From: Clostridium sp. Marseille-P299
GTDB taxonomy: Bacteria > Bacillota > Clostridia > Lachnospirales > Lachnospiraceae
Reading direction: 5' to 3'
Assembly: GCF_900078195.1 (NCBI RefSeq)
Contig: NZ_FJVE01000007.1
Location: 1,302,001-1,366,000, forward strand
Length of the DNA: 64,000 nt
Below the pieces are notes generated by a model. The model was not told where the DNA came from. It searched no databases and saw only the letters and a list, made by a program, of their open reading frames with translations. Positions within the stretch are counted from its first letter, which is position 1. Every line of letters begins with the position of its first letter. The position numbers and the translations under genes are program-made. Positions 9,508 to 17,772 of this stretch are shown here, piece after piece.

Positions 9508-10164
9508 ATGAAGAAAACAAAACCGATTGTATTAGCTGTAGGATTAATTTTACTTATGGTAGTTGCTTATTTTTCATATAACAAGCTTAGTGAAATATAT
9601 AAGCAACAAGAAAAGGAAAAAATAACAAAAGAAGAGAATAACGGAAGTAATCAAGAAAATCAACTCGCTGATGGATCAAACAATGAAACAGGCAACGATT
9701 TAAACAATGGTGCTAATAATGGCAACAATGCAGAACAGTTAGAAAAAGCAAAGGATTTCACAGTTACTGATATAGATGGTAATGAAGTGAAATTATCAGA
9801 TTTCATTGGAAGACCAATTGTTTTAAATTTCTGGGCTAGTTGGTGTAGCCCTTGTAAATATGAAATGCCTCATTTTCAAACATTATACGAAGAACTTGGT
9901 GAAGATGTTCAATTTTTAATGGTTAATCTTGCAGATGGATATCAAGAAACAGTAGAAAGTGGAAGTGAATACGTGGAGAAAAACAACTATACATTCCCAG
10001 TATATTATGATACGAGTCTTGAAGCTGCATATAACTATACGATATATTCCATACCAGTTACTTATTTTATAAATCGTGATGGTGAAATTGTCGAGTATGT
10101 AGAAGGATTTATCGATGAGGAAGATACATTGCGTAGTAAGATAAATAATTTATTGGAAGAATAG
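9508..10164 (+). CDS. Membrane-anchored TlpA/ResA-like thioredoxin
   Basis: A 218-residue protein with an uncleaved N-terminal membrane anchor (about residues 5-24), a charged then Asn/Gly-rich linker (about 30-80), and a thioredoxin fold of the AhpC-TSA/Redoxin type. The active site WASWCSPCK has its two Cys at 113 and 116, and the cis-Pro loop is IYSIPVTYF. It would act outside the membrane as a thiol reductase fed by CcdA, encoded 94 bases upstream. The low-complexity linker presumably spans the cell wall zone next to the membrane. Confidence 0.92.
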   Translation: MKKTKPIVLAVGLILLMVVAYFSYNKLSEIYKQQEKEKITKEENNGSNQENQLADGSNNETGNDLNNGANNGNNAEQLEKAKDFTVTDIDGNEVKLSDFIGRPIVLNFWASWCSPCKYEMPHFQTLYEELGEDVQFLMVNLADGYQETVESGSEYVEKNNYTFPVYYDTSLEAAYNYTIYSIPVTYFINRDGEIVEYVEGFIDEEDTLRSKINNLLEE

Positions 10165-10282
10165 CGGATTGATTGCTTACTTAAGTAAAAATAATAAATA
10201 TGCTTTAAAATTTACAATGGATAAAATAATGGAATACATATAAAAATTAGCAACAAATAATTAAATTAAAATCGTTTCAATA

Positions 10283-10319
10283 AAACTTCTCCTTTGCTTA
10301 TAAAAGGAGGAGTTTTTTT
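10283..10319 (+). terminator. Rho-independent terminator after tlpA-like gene
   Basis: AAACTTCTCCTTT and AAAGGAGGAGTTT form a stem with one mismatch and a short loop, followed by a run of Ts. It ends the ccdA-tlpA unit. Confidence 0.9.
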
Positions 10320-10451
10320 GTAAGATTATCTTAAGATTTGTAGTGCTTGTATCCATTACATAAAACAGATATAATAGAACTACTTAGAAAAATATTTGGG
10401 AAAAAAGTAAAGTTTTGGATGTGTAGTGATTTATTTGTCAAGGAGGTATGT

Positions 10452-12167
10452 ATGAGAAAGTCGACATGTTTTATTGGTTTGATGATAATGGTCATGCTAT
10501 TTGGTAGCGCATGTAAACATAAAGATGATCCAAAAGAAGTCATAGTATCACCTATAGTGACGCCAACCGTAGTGCCTACGTCTATTCCAGTACCAACAAA
10601 TGGAATAGAGCCAATTCCAACCGAAGGGGTATATCCAACACAGGTGGTAGAAATTAGTCCAACTCCTATTGTTGATATAACACCAATACCAAGTATTGAA
10701 CCAGAGATTACACCAGTGGTAACACCGGACATACCGAAGGTTACACCGGGCATTACAGAAGAACCAGAGCCTACAAAAATGCCAGAGCCTACCGTGGTTA
10801 TAAGTCCCACAACACCAATTCCAACTAAGGGGGCTGCAATCACTACAGCGCCGAAACCAACTACAATTCCAGAATCCTTAGAATTAGGAGATGCAACACT
10901 TTTAGAGATAACAGGAAGTAATATAGGTTCATCAATAAAATCGCAATTAATAAAGAACCCTTTGAATTTGCAGAAGAATCAAGTAGAATTAACTCAAAAC
11001 CTTCTAAAGTTAGTTCCAGGTTTAGGAGTGTATACGAGAGTCGATTACGAAAGTTATGAATGGAATTATTACAATACAACCGATAATATACCGGTGGTGA
11101 ATATATCTAGTTATATAAGTAGCGAAGGTAAAAATGCGAGAGATGAGAATATATATGAGGTAAGTTACAGTAATAATTCTGAAATTAGTAATGAGCCTGG
11201 GGCAATAAAAATAACATTAAGAGATGGTTTTCAAACCATAGAAGAAGGTAAAAAGATTTTACAGCAATTACTTTCAAATACAATTCCTGATAGTTATATA
11301 AAACTCTTACTGCAATCAGACTATACTAAGCTTAATATAAGCAGTGGTAATAATATAACGAATGAAATGACAAAAAAGGCAGTTTATAAAAACACACCAT
11401 TTTATATTGATTTTTATCGTAAGGAAGTGACACCTAGCAATCAAGCTGGTAGCGACATTAAGCCAAGTATACAGCTGTCTGCCACAACGGGCCGTTCTGG
11501 ATTACTATATTCGGCTTATCGTGATGGATTAGTTCTTCAGGATGAGAAATTCAAAGAATTTCCTTTGGATTTTACTAATTTCTTTTTGCCATTAGATCCT
11601 TATCACAAGTTTACAGGTGTTAAATTTACAAAGCAAACAAGTGAAAAAGAAAAAAAGAACACAATTTATACTGCTGAGTTCGATGGATATGACATGAATG
11701 GAGAGTCTACTATAATTTTAGTGACAATGGATAATAATGTAGGAGATTATTCTATTTCTGATTTTCGTTATTATACAACCTTAACCATTGATACTACGAA
11801 GTCCAATGATAGTAGTACATTATCAAATGATGATGATGGTGAACGATTCGGTGAGAGTACAGAATCCATTGAGGATGTACAGGCAACAGAAAATAATTCT
11901 TTATCAATGATGAATAATGATTATAATGATGTGTATCTTAAAGCAGCAGAATACTATACAAACTATTTAAATCAAATTATGACAATAGCTACTTATAATA
12001 AGGACGAGTTTATGAATAGTCTAGCGAATGATAAGATGAAATTGACAAAGGATATAACCGTTGGGGGATATACAATTCCATGTAGCGTTACTATCTCGTT
12101 TCAAAAGGATGAGAAAGTAGCGAATAAAGTTATTGCTAATCTGGATATTGAGTATAAAAGACAATAG
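10452..12167 (+). CDS. Putative lipoprotein with Thr/Pro-rich linker, unknown function
   Basis: About 571 residues from the ATG at 10452, which has AGGAGG five bases before it. The frame is open 35 codons further up but without such a site. The N-terminus MRKSTCFIG, a hydrophobic stretch and FGSAC give a lipoprotein signal. Residues of about 25-140 form a Pro/Thr/Val/Ile-rich linker (TPIPS, PTPIVDI, PEPTK repeats), the usual spacer through the cell wall. The remaining 400 residues are hydrophilic, Asn/Ser/Tyr-rich and contain no domain I recognise. The gene stands alone between two terminators. It is probably an exported surface lipoprotein. Confidence 0.8.
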   Translation: MRKSTCFIGLMIMVMLFGSACKHKDDPKEVIVSPIVTPTVVPTSIPVPTNGIEPIPTEGVYPTQVVEISPTPIVDITPIPSIEPEITPVVTPDIPKVTPGITEEPEPTKMPEPTVVISPTTPIPTKGAAITTAPKPTTIPESLELGDATLLEITGSNIGSSIKSQLIKNPLNLQKNQVELTQNLLKLVPGLGVYTRVDYESYEWNYYNTTDNIPVVNISSYISSEGKNARDENIYEVSYSNNSEISNEPGAIKITLRDGFQTIEEGKKILQQLLSNTIPDSYIKLLLQSDYTKLNISSGNNITNEMTKKAVYKNTPFYIDFYRKEVTPSNQAGSDIKPSIQLSATTGRSGLLYSAYRDGLVLQDEKFKEFPLDFTNFFLPLDPYHKFTGVKFTKQTSEKEKKNTIYTAEFDGYDMNGESTIILVTMDNNVGDYSISDFRYYTTLTIDTTKSNDSSTLSNDDDGERFGESTESIEDVQATENNSLSMMNNDYNDVYLKAAEYYTNYLNQIMTIATYNKDEFMNSLANDKMKLTKDITVGGYTIPCSVTISFQKDEKVANKVIANLDIEYKRQ

Positions 12168-12201
12168 GAAGTTTTTTAATAATTAAATATCGTGAATATA
12201 A

Positions 12202-12250
12202 ATGAAGAGTCAAGATTCCATAAATGATTGGATTTTGTCTCTTCATTTTT
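12202..12250 (+). terminator. Terminator after lipoprotein gene
   Basis: ATGAAGAG pairs with CTCTTCAT, extended inward by an imperfect CAAGATTCCA/TGGATTTTG stem, and a T-run follows. Confidence 0.85.
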
Positions 12251-12344
12251 GCGTATAAAATAAATCAGTACCAATCTATTAGAAATTTTTAATCATTCTC
12301 TAATTGACCAATGTAATAATGTTATGCTAAACTCTGATAAAACA

Positions 12345-12440
12345 TTGTTACGTAAAAATGTTATAAAAAATTGTAACGAAAAATATTACAAAAAAATGCT
12401 TAAAAAATAGTTACAAATAATTGCTAAAAATATAGTTACG
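12345..12440. repeat. Cluster of GTTAC/GTAAC motifs
   Basis: Between the terminator and the promoter of the ArsR-type gene the motif (G/T)TTAC(G/A)AAAA or its complement recurs about six times: GTTAC at 12347, GTTAT at 12360, GTAAC at 12373, ATTAC at 12385, GTTAC at 12410 and GTTAC at 12435. It may be a set of regulator sites or mere repeat decay. Confidence 0.4.
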
Positions 12441-12471
12441 AAAAGGAGATGATATTAGAAGGGTGTAATTC

Positions 12472-12524
12472 ATATTAGATGATTATATTTAATCATTGAC
12501 AGATATCTAATATAATGGTAATAT
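12472..12524 (+). promoter_or_regulatory. Promoter with overlapping dyad operator
   Basis: TTGACA at 12496-12501, a 17-base spacer and TAATAT at 12519-12524 make a good vegetative promoter 37 bases before the ArsR-type gene. ATATTAGAT at 12472-12480 and ATCTAATAT at 12505-12513 form a perfect 9-base inverted repeat around the -35, with a nested ATGATT/AATCAT dyad. ArsR repressors bind such AT-rich dyads, so autoregulation is likely. Confidence 0.7.
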
Positions 12525-12560
12525 TTATAAAATTCACCAGGAAAAAAATGGAGTATAGAT

Positions 12561-13655
12561 ATGGTCAAATATGAACTAATGAAACAACCAAATTGGATTA
12601 TTGAAACAATTTCTTGTTTAATTCAAGCCTCTTCCAATCAAGAACAAAAATTTATAACGAACAGTGAAAAGCTTGGCATGGATAACGCTGAAATGGAAAG
12701 CTTCTTATCACCGCTGATTAACTATAAAAAACATGTATTAGAAGAGATTATACCAATCGCCTCAAAATATGAAAGAATACTTAAGTATTCTAAAAAAACA
12801 GAAATTGAGAAAGAAACGTTATCAGAACTTTTAACATTGGTAACTAGAAATAGTAATAAATCTCTAGAAGAGCAAACAAAAGAGAGAATAGATGATATTT
12901 TTAATAAACATTTTACAACAGTTGTCAATGAATATTCATCAGAGGAGAATTCGTCTGTAAGAACCGTGTCTAATGTCATAGACCTTATTGGTTACTTTTC
13001 AAGCATGAGGCTAGATGCAGATTTTAAAATGCAAATGATTGAACTGTATAGTGAGCGTTATGAGGTATGGATTGAATTAGCAAAATTTTTCAGGGAAAGC
13101 GAAGGAATTTGTGAAAAATATTTTTATATCATTCAAAAAGAATTTGAAGAAGCGATAGAGCAATTAGAGCAATCCAAATTCTTAGAGGATTTAATTAGTA
13201 AAAGTGAGATTCTATCCTTTCAAATTGATAAGTTCACAAAAATAACTCCATTAATTTTTTGCTACAATATGCTAACAATAGATGACATTTCAGACGATGA
13301 GTATGAATGCTACATTGGAATTTATACCTTGCAATTCATTGAAAGAAAAAAGAACAATCGAATGAATGATAAGCATTTAATAACAGATTTAAAAGCAGTA
13401 GGGGATGATACAAGACTAAGAATCATTCGATTATTATGCGAACAAAAGATGTATATACAAGAACTTGCAGATGCTTTAAACCTTACACCAGCAACGGTTT
13501 CTCACCATATTAATATTTTACTGCAGTCAAGGCTTGTAAGTATTTCTATAGGTACAGAAAAATCGAAAAAAATTACATATGAGGTAAATAAGGTTCGTTT
13601 TGAGGAATTAGCGGAGGGGGTAAAAAACATCGTTAACGATACAAAGACAATCTAA
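12561..13655 (+). CDS. ArsR-family transcriptional regulator with long N-terminal domain
   Basis: A 364-residue protein. The C-terminal part (about residues 275-350) is a winged helix-turn-helix of ArsR type: DDTRLRIIRLLCEQKMYIQELADAL, then TPATVSHHINILLQSRLV and a short wing. The first 260 residues are acidic, helical and not recognised, so this is much longer than a classic 100-residue ArsR; the extra domain may sense a ligand. No cysteine metal site typical of ArsR/SmtB is seen in the helix-turn-helix. It lies behind a dyad-flanked promoter and in front of two ABC exporters, which it probably controls. Confidence 0.85.
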   Translation: MVKYELMKQPNWIIETISCLIQASSNQEQKFITNSEKLGMDNAEMESFLSPLINYKKHVLEEIIPIASKYERILKYSKKTEIEKETLSELLTLVTRNSNKSLEEQTKERIDDIFNKHFTTVVNEYSSEENSSVRTVSNVIDLIGYFSSMRLDADFKMQMIELYSERYEVWIELAKFFRESEGICEKYFYIIQKEFEEAIEQLEQSKFLEDLISKSEILSFQIDKFTKITPLIFCYNMLTIDDISDDEYECYIGIYTLQFIERKKNNRMNDKHLITDLKAVGDDTRLRIIRLLCEQKMYIQELADALNLTPATVSHHINILLQSRLVSISIGTEKSKKITYEVNKVRFEELAEGVKNIVNDTKTI

Positions 13656-13671
13656 GGTACAAATGAAATAA

Positions 13672-13800
13672 AATAGGTTAAGGAGACAAAAGAATCATGG
13701 ATATATTGGAATCAGTTAACAAGACAAAAGAAGCGGTTAAGGACACAAAAGAATAAGTTAAGGACACAAAAGAATAGGTTAGGGACACAAAGGAATAGGG
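13672..13800. repeat. 21-base tandem repeats before ABC exporter genes
   Basis: Variants of GGTTAAGGACACAAAAGAATA are arranged head to tail: three nearly perfect copies from about 13735 to 13797, and weaker copies at 13676 and 13714. The copies differ by one to three bases. The array fills the spacer between the ArsR-type gene and the first transporter gene. Confidence 0.85.
13697..13756 (+). CDS. Possible 19-residue leader peptide inside the repeat array
   Basis: ATG at 13697 opens a 19-codon frame (MDILESVNKTKEAVKDTKE) ending in TAA at 13754, with AAGGAG 11 bases upstream. Its end is formed by the repeat itself, which supplies a stop in each copy. It could be a leader peptide or chance. 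Low certainty. Confidence 0.2.
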   Translation: MDILESVNKTKEAVKDTKE

Positions 13801-13852
13801 TTATCATTTATTACATTACGAATAAATAAGAAGGGAATGGGTCAATTAAATT

Positions 13853-15661
13853 ATGACAGAAAAACAAAGTTATCCAATACTACCTACACTCAAACGCTTG
13901 CTTGATAACATTACGAATCAAGACAAGAAGATTTATCTGTACTTCGCTATTTATACGATAGCAGCTGCCATCTATCCATTTTTTGCAATTGTATTGCCAA
14001 AGCTCTTAATAACTGAATTATCCCTTGGGGAGCGTGCGGACCTTGTTTATGTGGTTGGAATCATCGGAGGTTATTTTATACTGACTTCAATCTTTGGATT
14101 TATCCGCACCTATATAAATGGATGCACATATCCAAGACTAACGAAACTTCGTTTAATCTACATCAAAGATGTATTTGATAAGATTATAAGTGTAGATTAT
14201 AAGCATATGGAGGATTCTACATTTTTTGATAAGAATGAACGTGCATTTTCAGCTACGAGTTCAAATAATAATGGAATTGAAGGTATCTACCATAAACTTT
14301 TTGGAATTCCAGCTACACTTCTTACGATTACCGTACTAACATTTTTTATAGGTCGCTTGAATCTATTTGTATTATTGGGATTGATTATGAATATAGGTGT
14401 TACTATATTTATACAAAGAAGTGTACATAATTTTCAATATAAGAAAAAAGAAGAGTTAGCGCATGCTGAGAGAAGAAAAGGTTACTATTATAAAACGACT
14501 CATGATTTTACTTATGGAAAAGATATCAGATTGTACCAGTTAAAAGAGAGAATTCTATCAAATTATAATAAGGAGATAGAAAAGTATTTAAATATTCATA
14601 AGTTAATAAAAAACAGAGAGTTTCTTTTAGGAATCTTATCTCTGATCACGTTAATCCTTAGTGATGCAATCACATATGGCGTTTTAATTATAAAAACATT
14701 AAATGGCATGTCAATTGCAGACTTTTCAATGTATTTAGCAGCTGTAGCGGGATTATCTTTAATGTTAAAAACCGTTGCAGGGGATATTGCCTTTATTATT
14801 AATGAAGGACAATATGTATACGATTATTTTAATTTTATAGAAAAAGATTTAGGTGAAAAAGGCGGAACACGTGAGGCGATAAAAGATGATACCTTAGAGG
14901 TGGTATTTGATAATGTAAGCTTTTGTTATCCTGGAACCGACAAATATATATTTAAAAATCTAAATTTTACAATACATAAAGGGGAACGTCTAGCAATCGT
15001 TGGAATCAATGGTGCAGGAAAAAGTACACTTGTAAAATTAATGGTGGGACTGTTTGATGTTACGGAAGGTGAAATACGAATCAACGGAATTCCAATTAAA
15101 GAGTTTGATAAAAAACAATTGTTCTCCATGTTTTCGGTTGTTTTCCAAGATGTAAATATACTAGCATTTACGGTGAAAGAAAACGTAGCATGTTCATCGG
15201 TTGATATTGATGAAGAACGTGTAAACGATGCACTACAACGTGTGGGATTAAAGGAAAAGATAGAAAAGCTTCCAAAAGGAATGGAACAGATGATGTTAAA
15301 AATCATCGAAGAAGATGGTGCTGAGTTATCTGGAGGAGAAAGTCAAAAGCTATCAATTGCAAGAGCTTTATATAAAGGTGGCAATATGGTAATTATGGAT
15401 GAGCCGACAGCAGCTCTAGATGCACTTGCAGAGGCTGAAATCTATGAGAATTTTAGCGAACTTGTAAAAGGAAAAACCTCTGTTTATATATCGCATCGAT
15501 TAGCTAGTACTAAGTTTTGTGATAAAATTGCTTTATTTGATGGTACTGGATTAAAAGAATATGGAAACCATGATGAGCTTATGAAATTAGAGGGAGATTA
15601 TTATCATATGTTTAGTGTACAAGGAAAATATTATACGGAAGGAGCCTATGCAAATGAATAA
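13853..15661 (+). CDS. ABC exporter half-transporter (membrane + ATPase), subunit 1
   Basis: A 602-residue type IV exporter: about six membrane helices in residues 20-320, then an ATPase domain. Motifs are Walker A GINGAGKST, Q-loop VVFQDVN, signature LSGGESQK, Walker B MVIMDEPTAALD with catalytic Glu, and switch ISHR. The gene overlaps its paralogue downstream, so the two most likely work as a heterodimer. Exporters of this kind move peptides, lipids or drugs; no peptidase C39 domain is present. The upstream ArsR-type gene probably sets expression. The ribosome binding site AAGGGAA is rather far from this ATG, so the start is less certain than the frame. Confidence 0.88.
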   Translation: MTEKQSYPILPTLKRLLDNITNQDKKIYLYFAIYTIAAAIYPFFAIVLPKLLITELSLGERADLVYVVGIIGGYFILTSIFGFIRTYINGCTYPRLTKLRLIYIKDVFDKIISVDYKHMEDSTFFDKNERAFSATSSNNNGIEGIYHKLFGIPATLLTITVLTFFIGRLNLFVLLGLIMNIGVTIFIQRSVHNFQYKKKEELAHAERRKGYYYKTTHDFTYGKDIRLYQLKERILSNYNKEIEKYLNIHKLIKNREFLLGILSLITLILSDAITYGVLIIKTLNGMSIADFSMYLAAVAGLSLMLKTVAGDIAFIINEGQYVYDYFNFIEKDLGEKGGTREAIKDDTLEVVFDNVSFCYPGTDKYIFKNLNFTIHKGERLAIVGINGAGKSTLVKLMVGLFDVTEGEIRINGIPIKEFDKKQLFSMFSVVFQDVNILAFTVKENVACSSVDIDEERVNDALQRVGLKEKIEKLPKGMEQMMLKIIEEDGAELSGGESQKLSIARALYKGGNMVIMDEPTAALDALAEAEIYENFSELVKGKTSVYISHRLASTKFCDKIALFDGTGLKEYGNHDELMKLEGDYYHMFSVQGKYYTEGAYANE

Positions 15662-17471
15662 ATGGAAAAGTCTTAAAATGTTTATAAAGCTTTCATTTCA
15701 AATATCTCCATCGTATATCATATTATTATTTTTAAGTACAATTGCTTCTAGTGGACAAATTTTTGTCAATGTAATAATACCAAAACTTCTAATCGATGAA
15801 TTATTAGGTAGAGGTGATAAGGTAGAATTATTCAAGTTAACGATTCTCGTAGTAGCAGTCAATGCTATTATTACTTTATTCAACATGGTATTAAAAAGAG
15901 TTATGGATATCAAGCAAATCTATATGCAAGAGAAATTAAGTCAGGCAATGGCAGAAAAAATTATGAAAGTTGAATTTTCATATTTGGAAAACCCATATTA
16001 CTTGGATTTAAAAGAACGTGCGGTATTTGCTTGTGTGAATCAGGGCGCGATGGGAGAACTGATTAAAAGTATAGCAACCACATTGCAAAATGCTATTACA
16101 ATCATAGGTTTGACTGCTATTATTTTTACATTAAGTCCTATTTTAATCTTGCTGTTACTATTGACAATTGTAATTATTTTATTAATACAGAAAAATTTTA
16201 ATAATTATCAAGTGAAATTTTTCAATAGTATCATTCCAGTAAATCGTAAGTATGGTTATTATGTTGGCTTAGCGTACGACGATAAAATACAAAAAGATAT
16301 TCGTTTATATGGAATGAATAACATGCTAACGGATCGTGTTATAGAATACAATGAAGAAATCAATTCATGGTTTAATGAGTTTCATATAAAGCAAGGAAGG
16401 ATACTTGGGTTATTTGGAATCGTCAATGATTTACAGGCTGCAATTATATATGGATATGTTGGACTTCGCGTAATTACCAATGTGTTTGGTAAACGAATCG
16501 GTATTGGATCTTTTACGATGTACGTTTCATCTGCAGTTAATTTTTCAAAGGCAATTATGGATATTGGTAAGAATGTGATAACAGTGATGCAATTGCTTAG
16601 TTATCTGGATCCTTTTATGGAATTCATGTCACTTCCGGATGAAGAAAGTATCACAGGAACTGAGGTGTTTTCTGGTGAAATTGAAACAATACGTTTTGAG
16701 CATGTATCTTTTTCCTATCCAAATAGTGAGCATAAAGTTTTAAATGATATTAGCTTTGAAATTAAAAAAGGCGAAAAAATTTCAATTGTTGGTTTAAATG
16801 GCGCTGGAAAAACTACGTTGATTAAATTGATTTGTCGTTTGTATCATCCAGATGAAGGTAAGATTTATATCAATGGTCATGATATCTTTGATTATGAGCA
16901 TGAATCATATATGAAAGGAATTGCTGCAATTTTTCAAGACTATAAATTATTTGCTTTCTCAATCCGTGAGAATGTCAGCTGTAACAAGAATGCAGATTCT
17001 AAAATTGCTAATTGTAGTGAGACAACTACAGAGAGTCAAAGGGTGCTTGAATTACTAGATTCCATTGATATGAGGGGGAAAGTTGAGAAACTTCCAAATG
17101 GTATTGAATCTATGTTCGGTAAAGCATATGATGAGTCTGGTATTGAGATGTCTGGTGGTGAAGGACAAAAAATAGCGATTGCTAGAGCACTTTATAAAGA
17201 CGCTGGACTTATTATATTAGATGAGCCAACGAGTGCCCTTGACCCGTTAGCGGAAGCAGAAATTTATGAGCATTTTAATCAATTAGTAGGAGATAAGACA
17301 GCAATTTATATCTCTCACCGCATGTCTAGTAGTGTATTTTGCGATAAGATTCTAATTATTGATAAAGGAAGTATTTCGGACTTTGATACTCATAAGAATC
17401 TAATGCAGAAAAAAGATAGTTTATACTATCAATTATTCCAGTCACAAGCAGTAAATTATCAGATTGGATAA
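15654..17471 (+). CDS. ABC exporter half-transporter (membrane + ATPase), subunit 2
   Basis: About 605 residues with the same design as its neighbour: membrane helices in the first 320 residues, then Walker A GLNGAGKTT, Q-loop AIFQDYK, signature MSGGEGQK, Walker B LIILDEPTSALD and switch ISHR. Both ATPase sites look complete, unlike many heterodimeric exporters where one is degenerate. The ATG at 15654 lies 9 bases after AAGGAG and overlaps the previous stop by 8 bases; an in-frame ATG at 15648 is only 3 bases from that site. Substrate is unknown. A terminator at 17537 separates it from the repeat protein gene. Confidence 0.88.
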   Translation: MNKWKSLKMFIKLSFQISPSYIILLFLSTIASSGQIFVNVIIPKLLIDELLGRGDKVELFKLTILVVAVNAIITLFNMVLKRVMDIKQIYMQEKLSQAMAEKIMKVEFSYLENPYYLDLKERAVFACVNQGAMGELIKSIATTLQNAITIIGLTAIIFTLSPILILLLLLTIVIILLIQKNFNNYQVKFFNSIIPVNRKYGYYVGLAYDDKIQKDIRLYGMNNMLTDRVIEYNEEINSWFNEFHIKQGRILGLFGIVNDLQAAIIYGYVGLRVITNVFGKRIGIGSFTMYVSSAVNFSKAIMDIGKNVITVMQLLSYLDPFMEFMSLPDEESITGTEVFSGEIETIRFEHVSFSYPNSEHKVLNDISFEIKKGEKISIVGLNGAGKTTLIKLICRLYHPDEGKIYINGHDIFDYEHESYMKGIAAIFQDYKLFAFSIRENVSCNKNADSKIANCSETTTESQRVLELLDSIDMRGKVEKLPNGIESMFGKAYDESGIEMSGGEGQKIAIARALYKDAGLIILDEPTSALDPLAEAEIYEHFNQLVGDKTAIYISHRMSSSVFCDKILIIDKGSISDFDTHKNLMQKKDSLYYQLFQSQAVNYQIG

Positions 17472-17536
17472 TAAGTAATTTAACTTGAATATCTTGAATA
17501 ACTTGTACACATAAAATTAAATAAAATAGGGTTTTG

Positions 17537-17570
17537 GAAAAGGATTGTCATTAAGATGATCCTTTTTCTT
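17537..17570 (+). terminator. Terminator after ABC exporter operon
   Basis: AAAAGGA pairs with TCCTTTT, continued by TCAT/ATGA across a small bulge with loop TAAG, and a T-rich tail follows. Confidence 0.8.
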
Positions 17571-17660
17571 TGCAAAAAATTAAAAATATATATATGAATT
17601 ATTTATTTTATATAAGGATTGCAGGATAGGTTGTATCTTTAATATTTTAACAACATCCGT

Positions 17661-17689
17661 CACACATATACAAAAATCGACATATATTA
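17661..17689 (+). promoter_or_regulatory. Candidate sigma-K (late mother-cell) promoter
   Basis: CACA at 17661-17664, a 16-base spacer and CATATATTA at 17681-17689 match the sporulation consensus AC - 16/17 - CATAnnnTA of sigma-K. The expected start of transcription near 17696 leaves a leader of about 75 bases before the Cys-rich repeat gene. No good vegetative promoter was seen in the same spacer. The match is short, so chance is possible in AT-rich DNA. Confidence 0.5.
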
Positions 17690-17772
17690 GCATTGTAAAG
17701 AAGTTTTACGAATAAAAAATAAGAGTAAAATTATTCATAGTAATTAATTGATAGTATATGGGAGGTAGTAAT

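Noticed and set aside
13672..13800. 21-base repeats considered as CRISPR or integron-type sites
   Set aside because: No spacers, no cas or integrase genes, and copies are directly adjacent.
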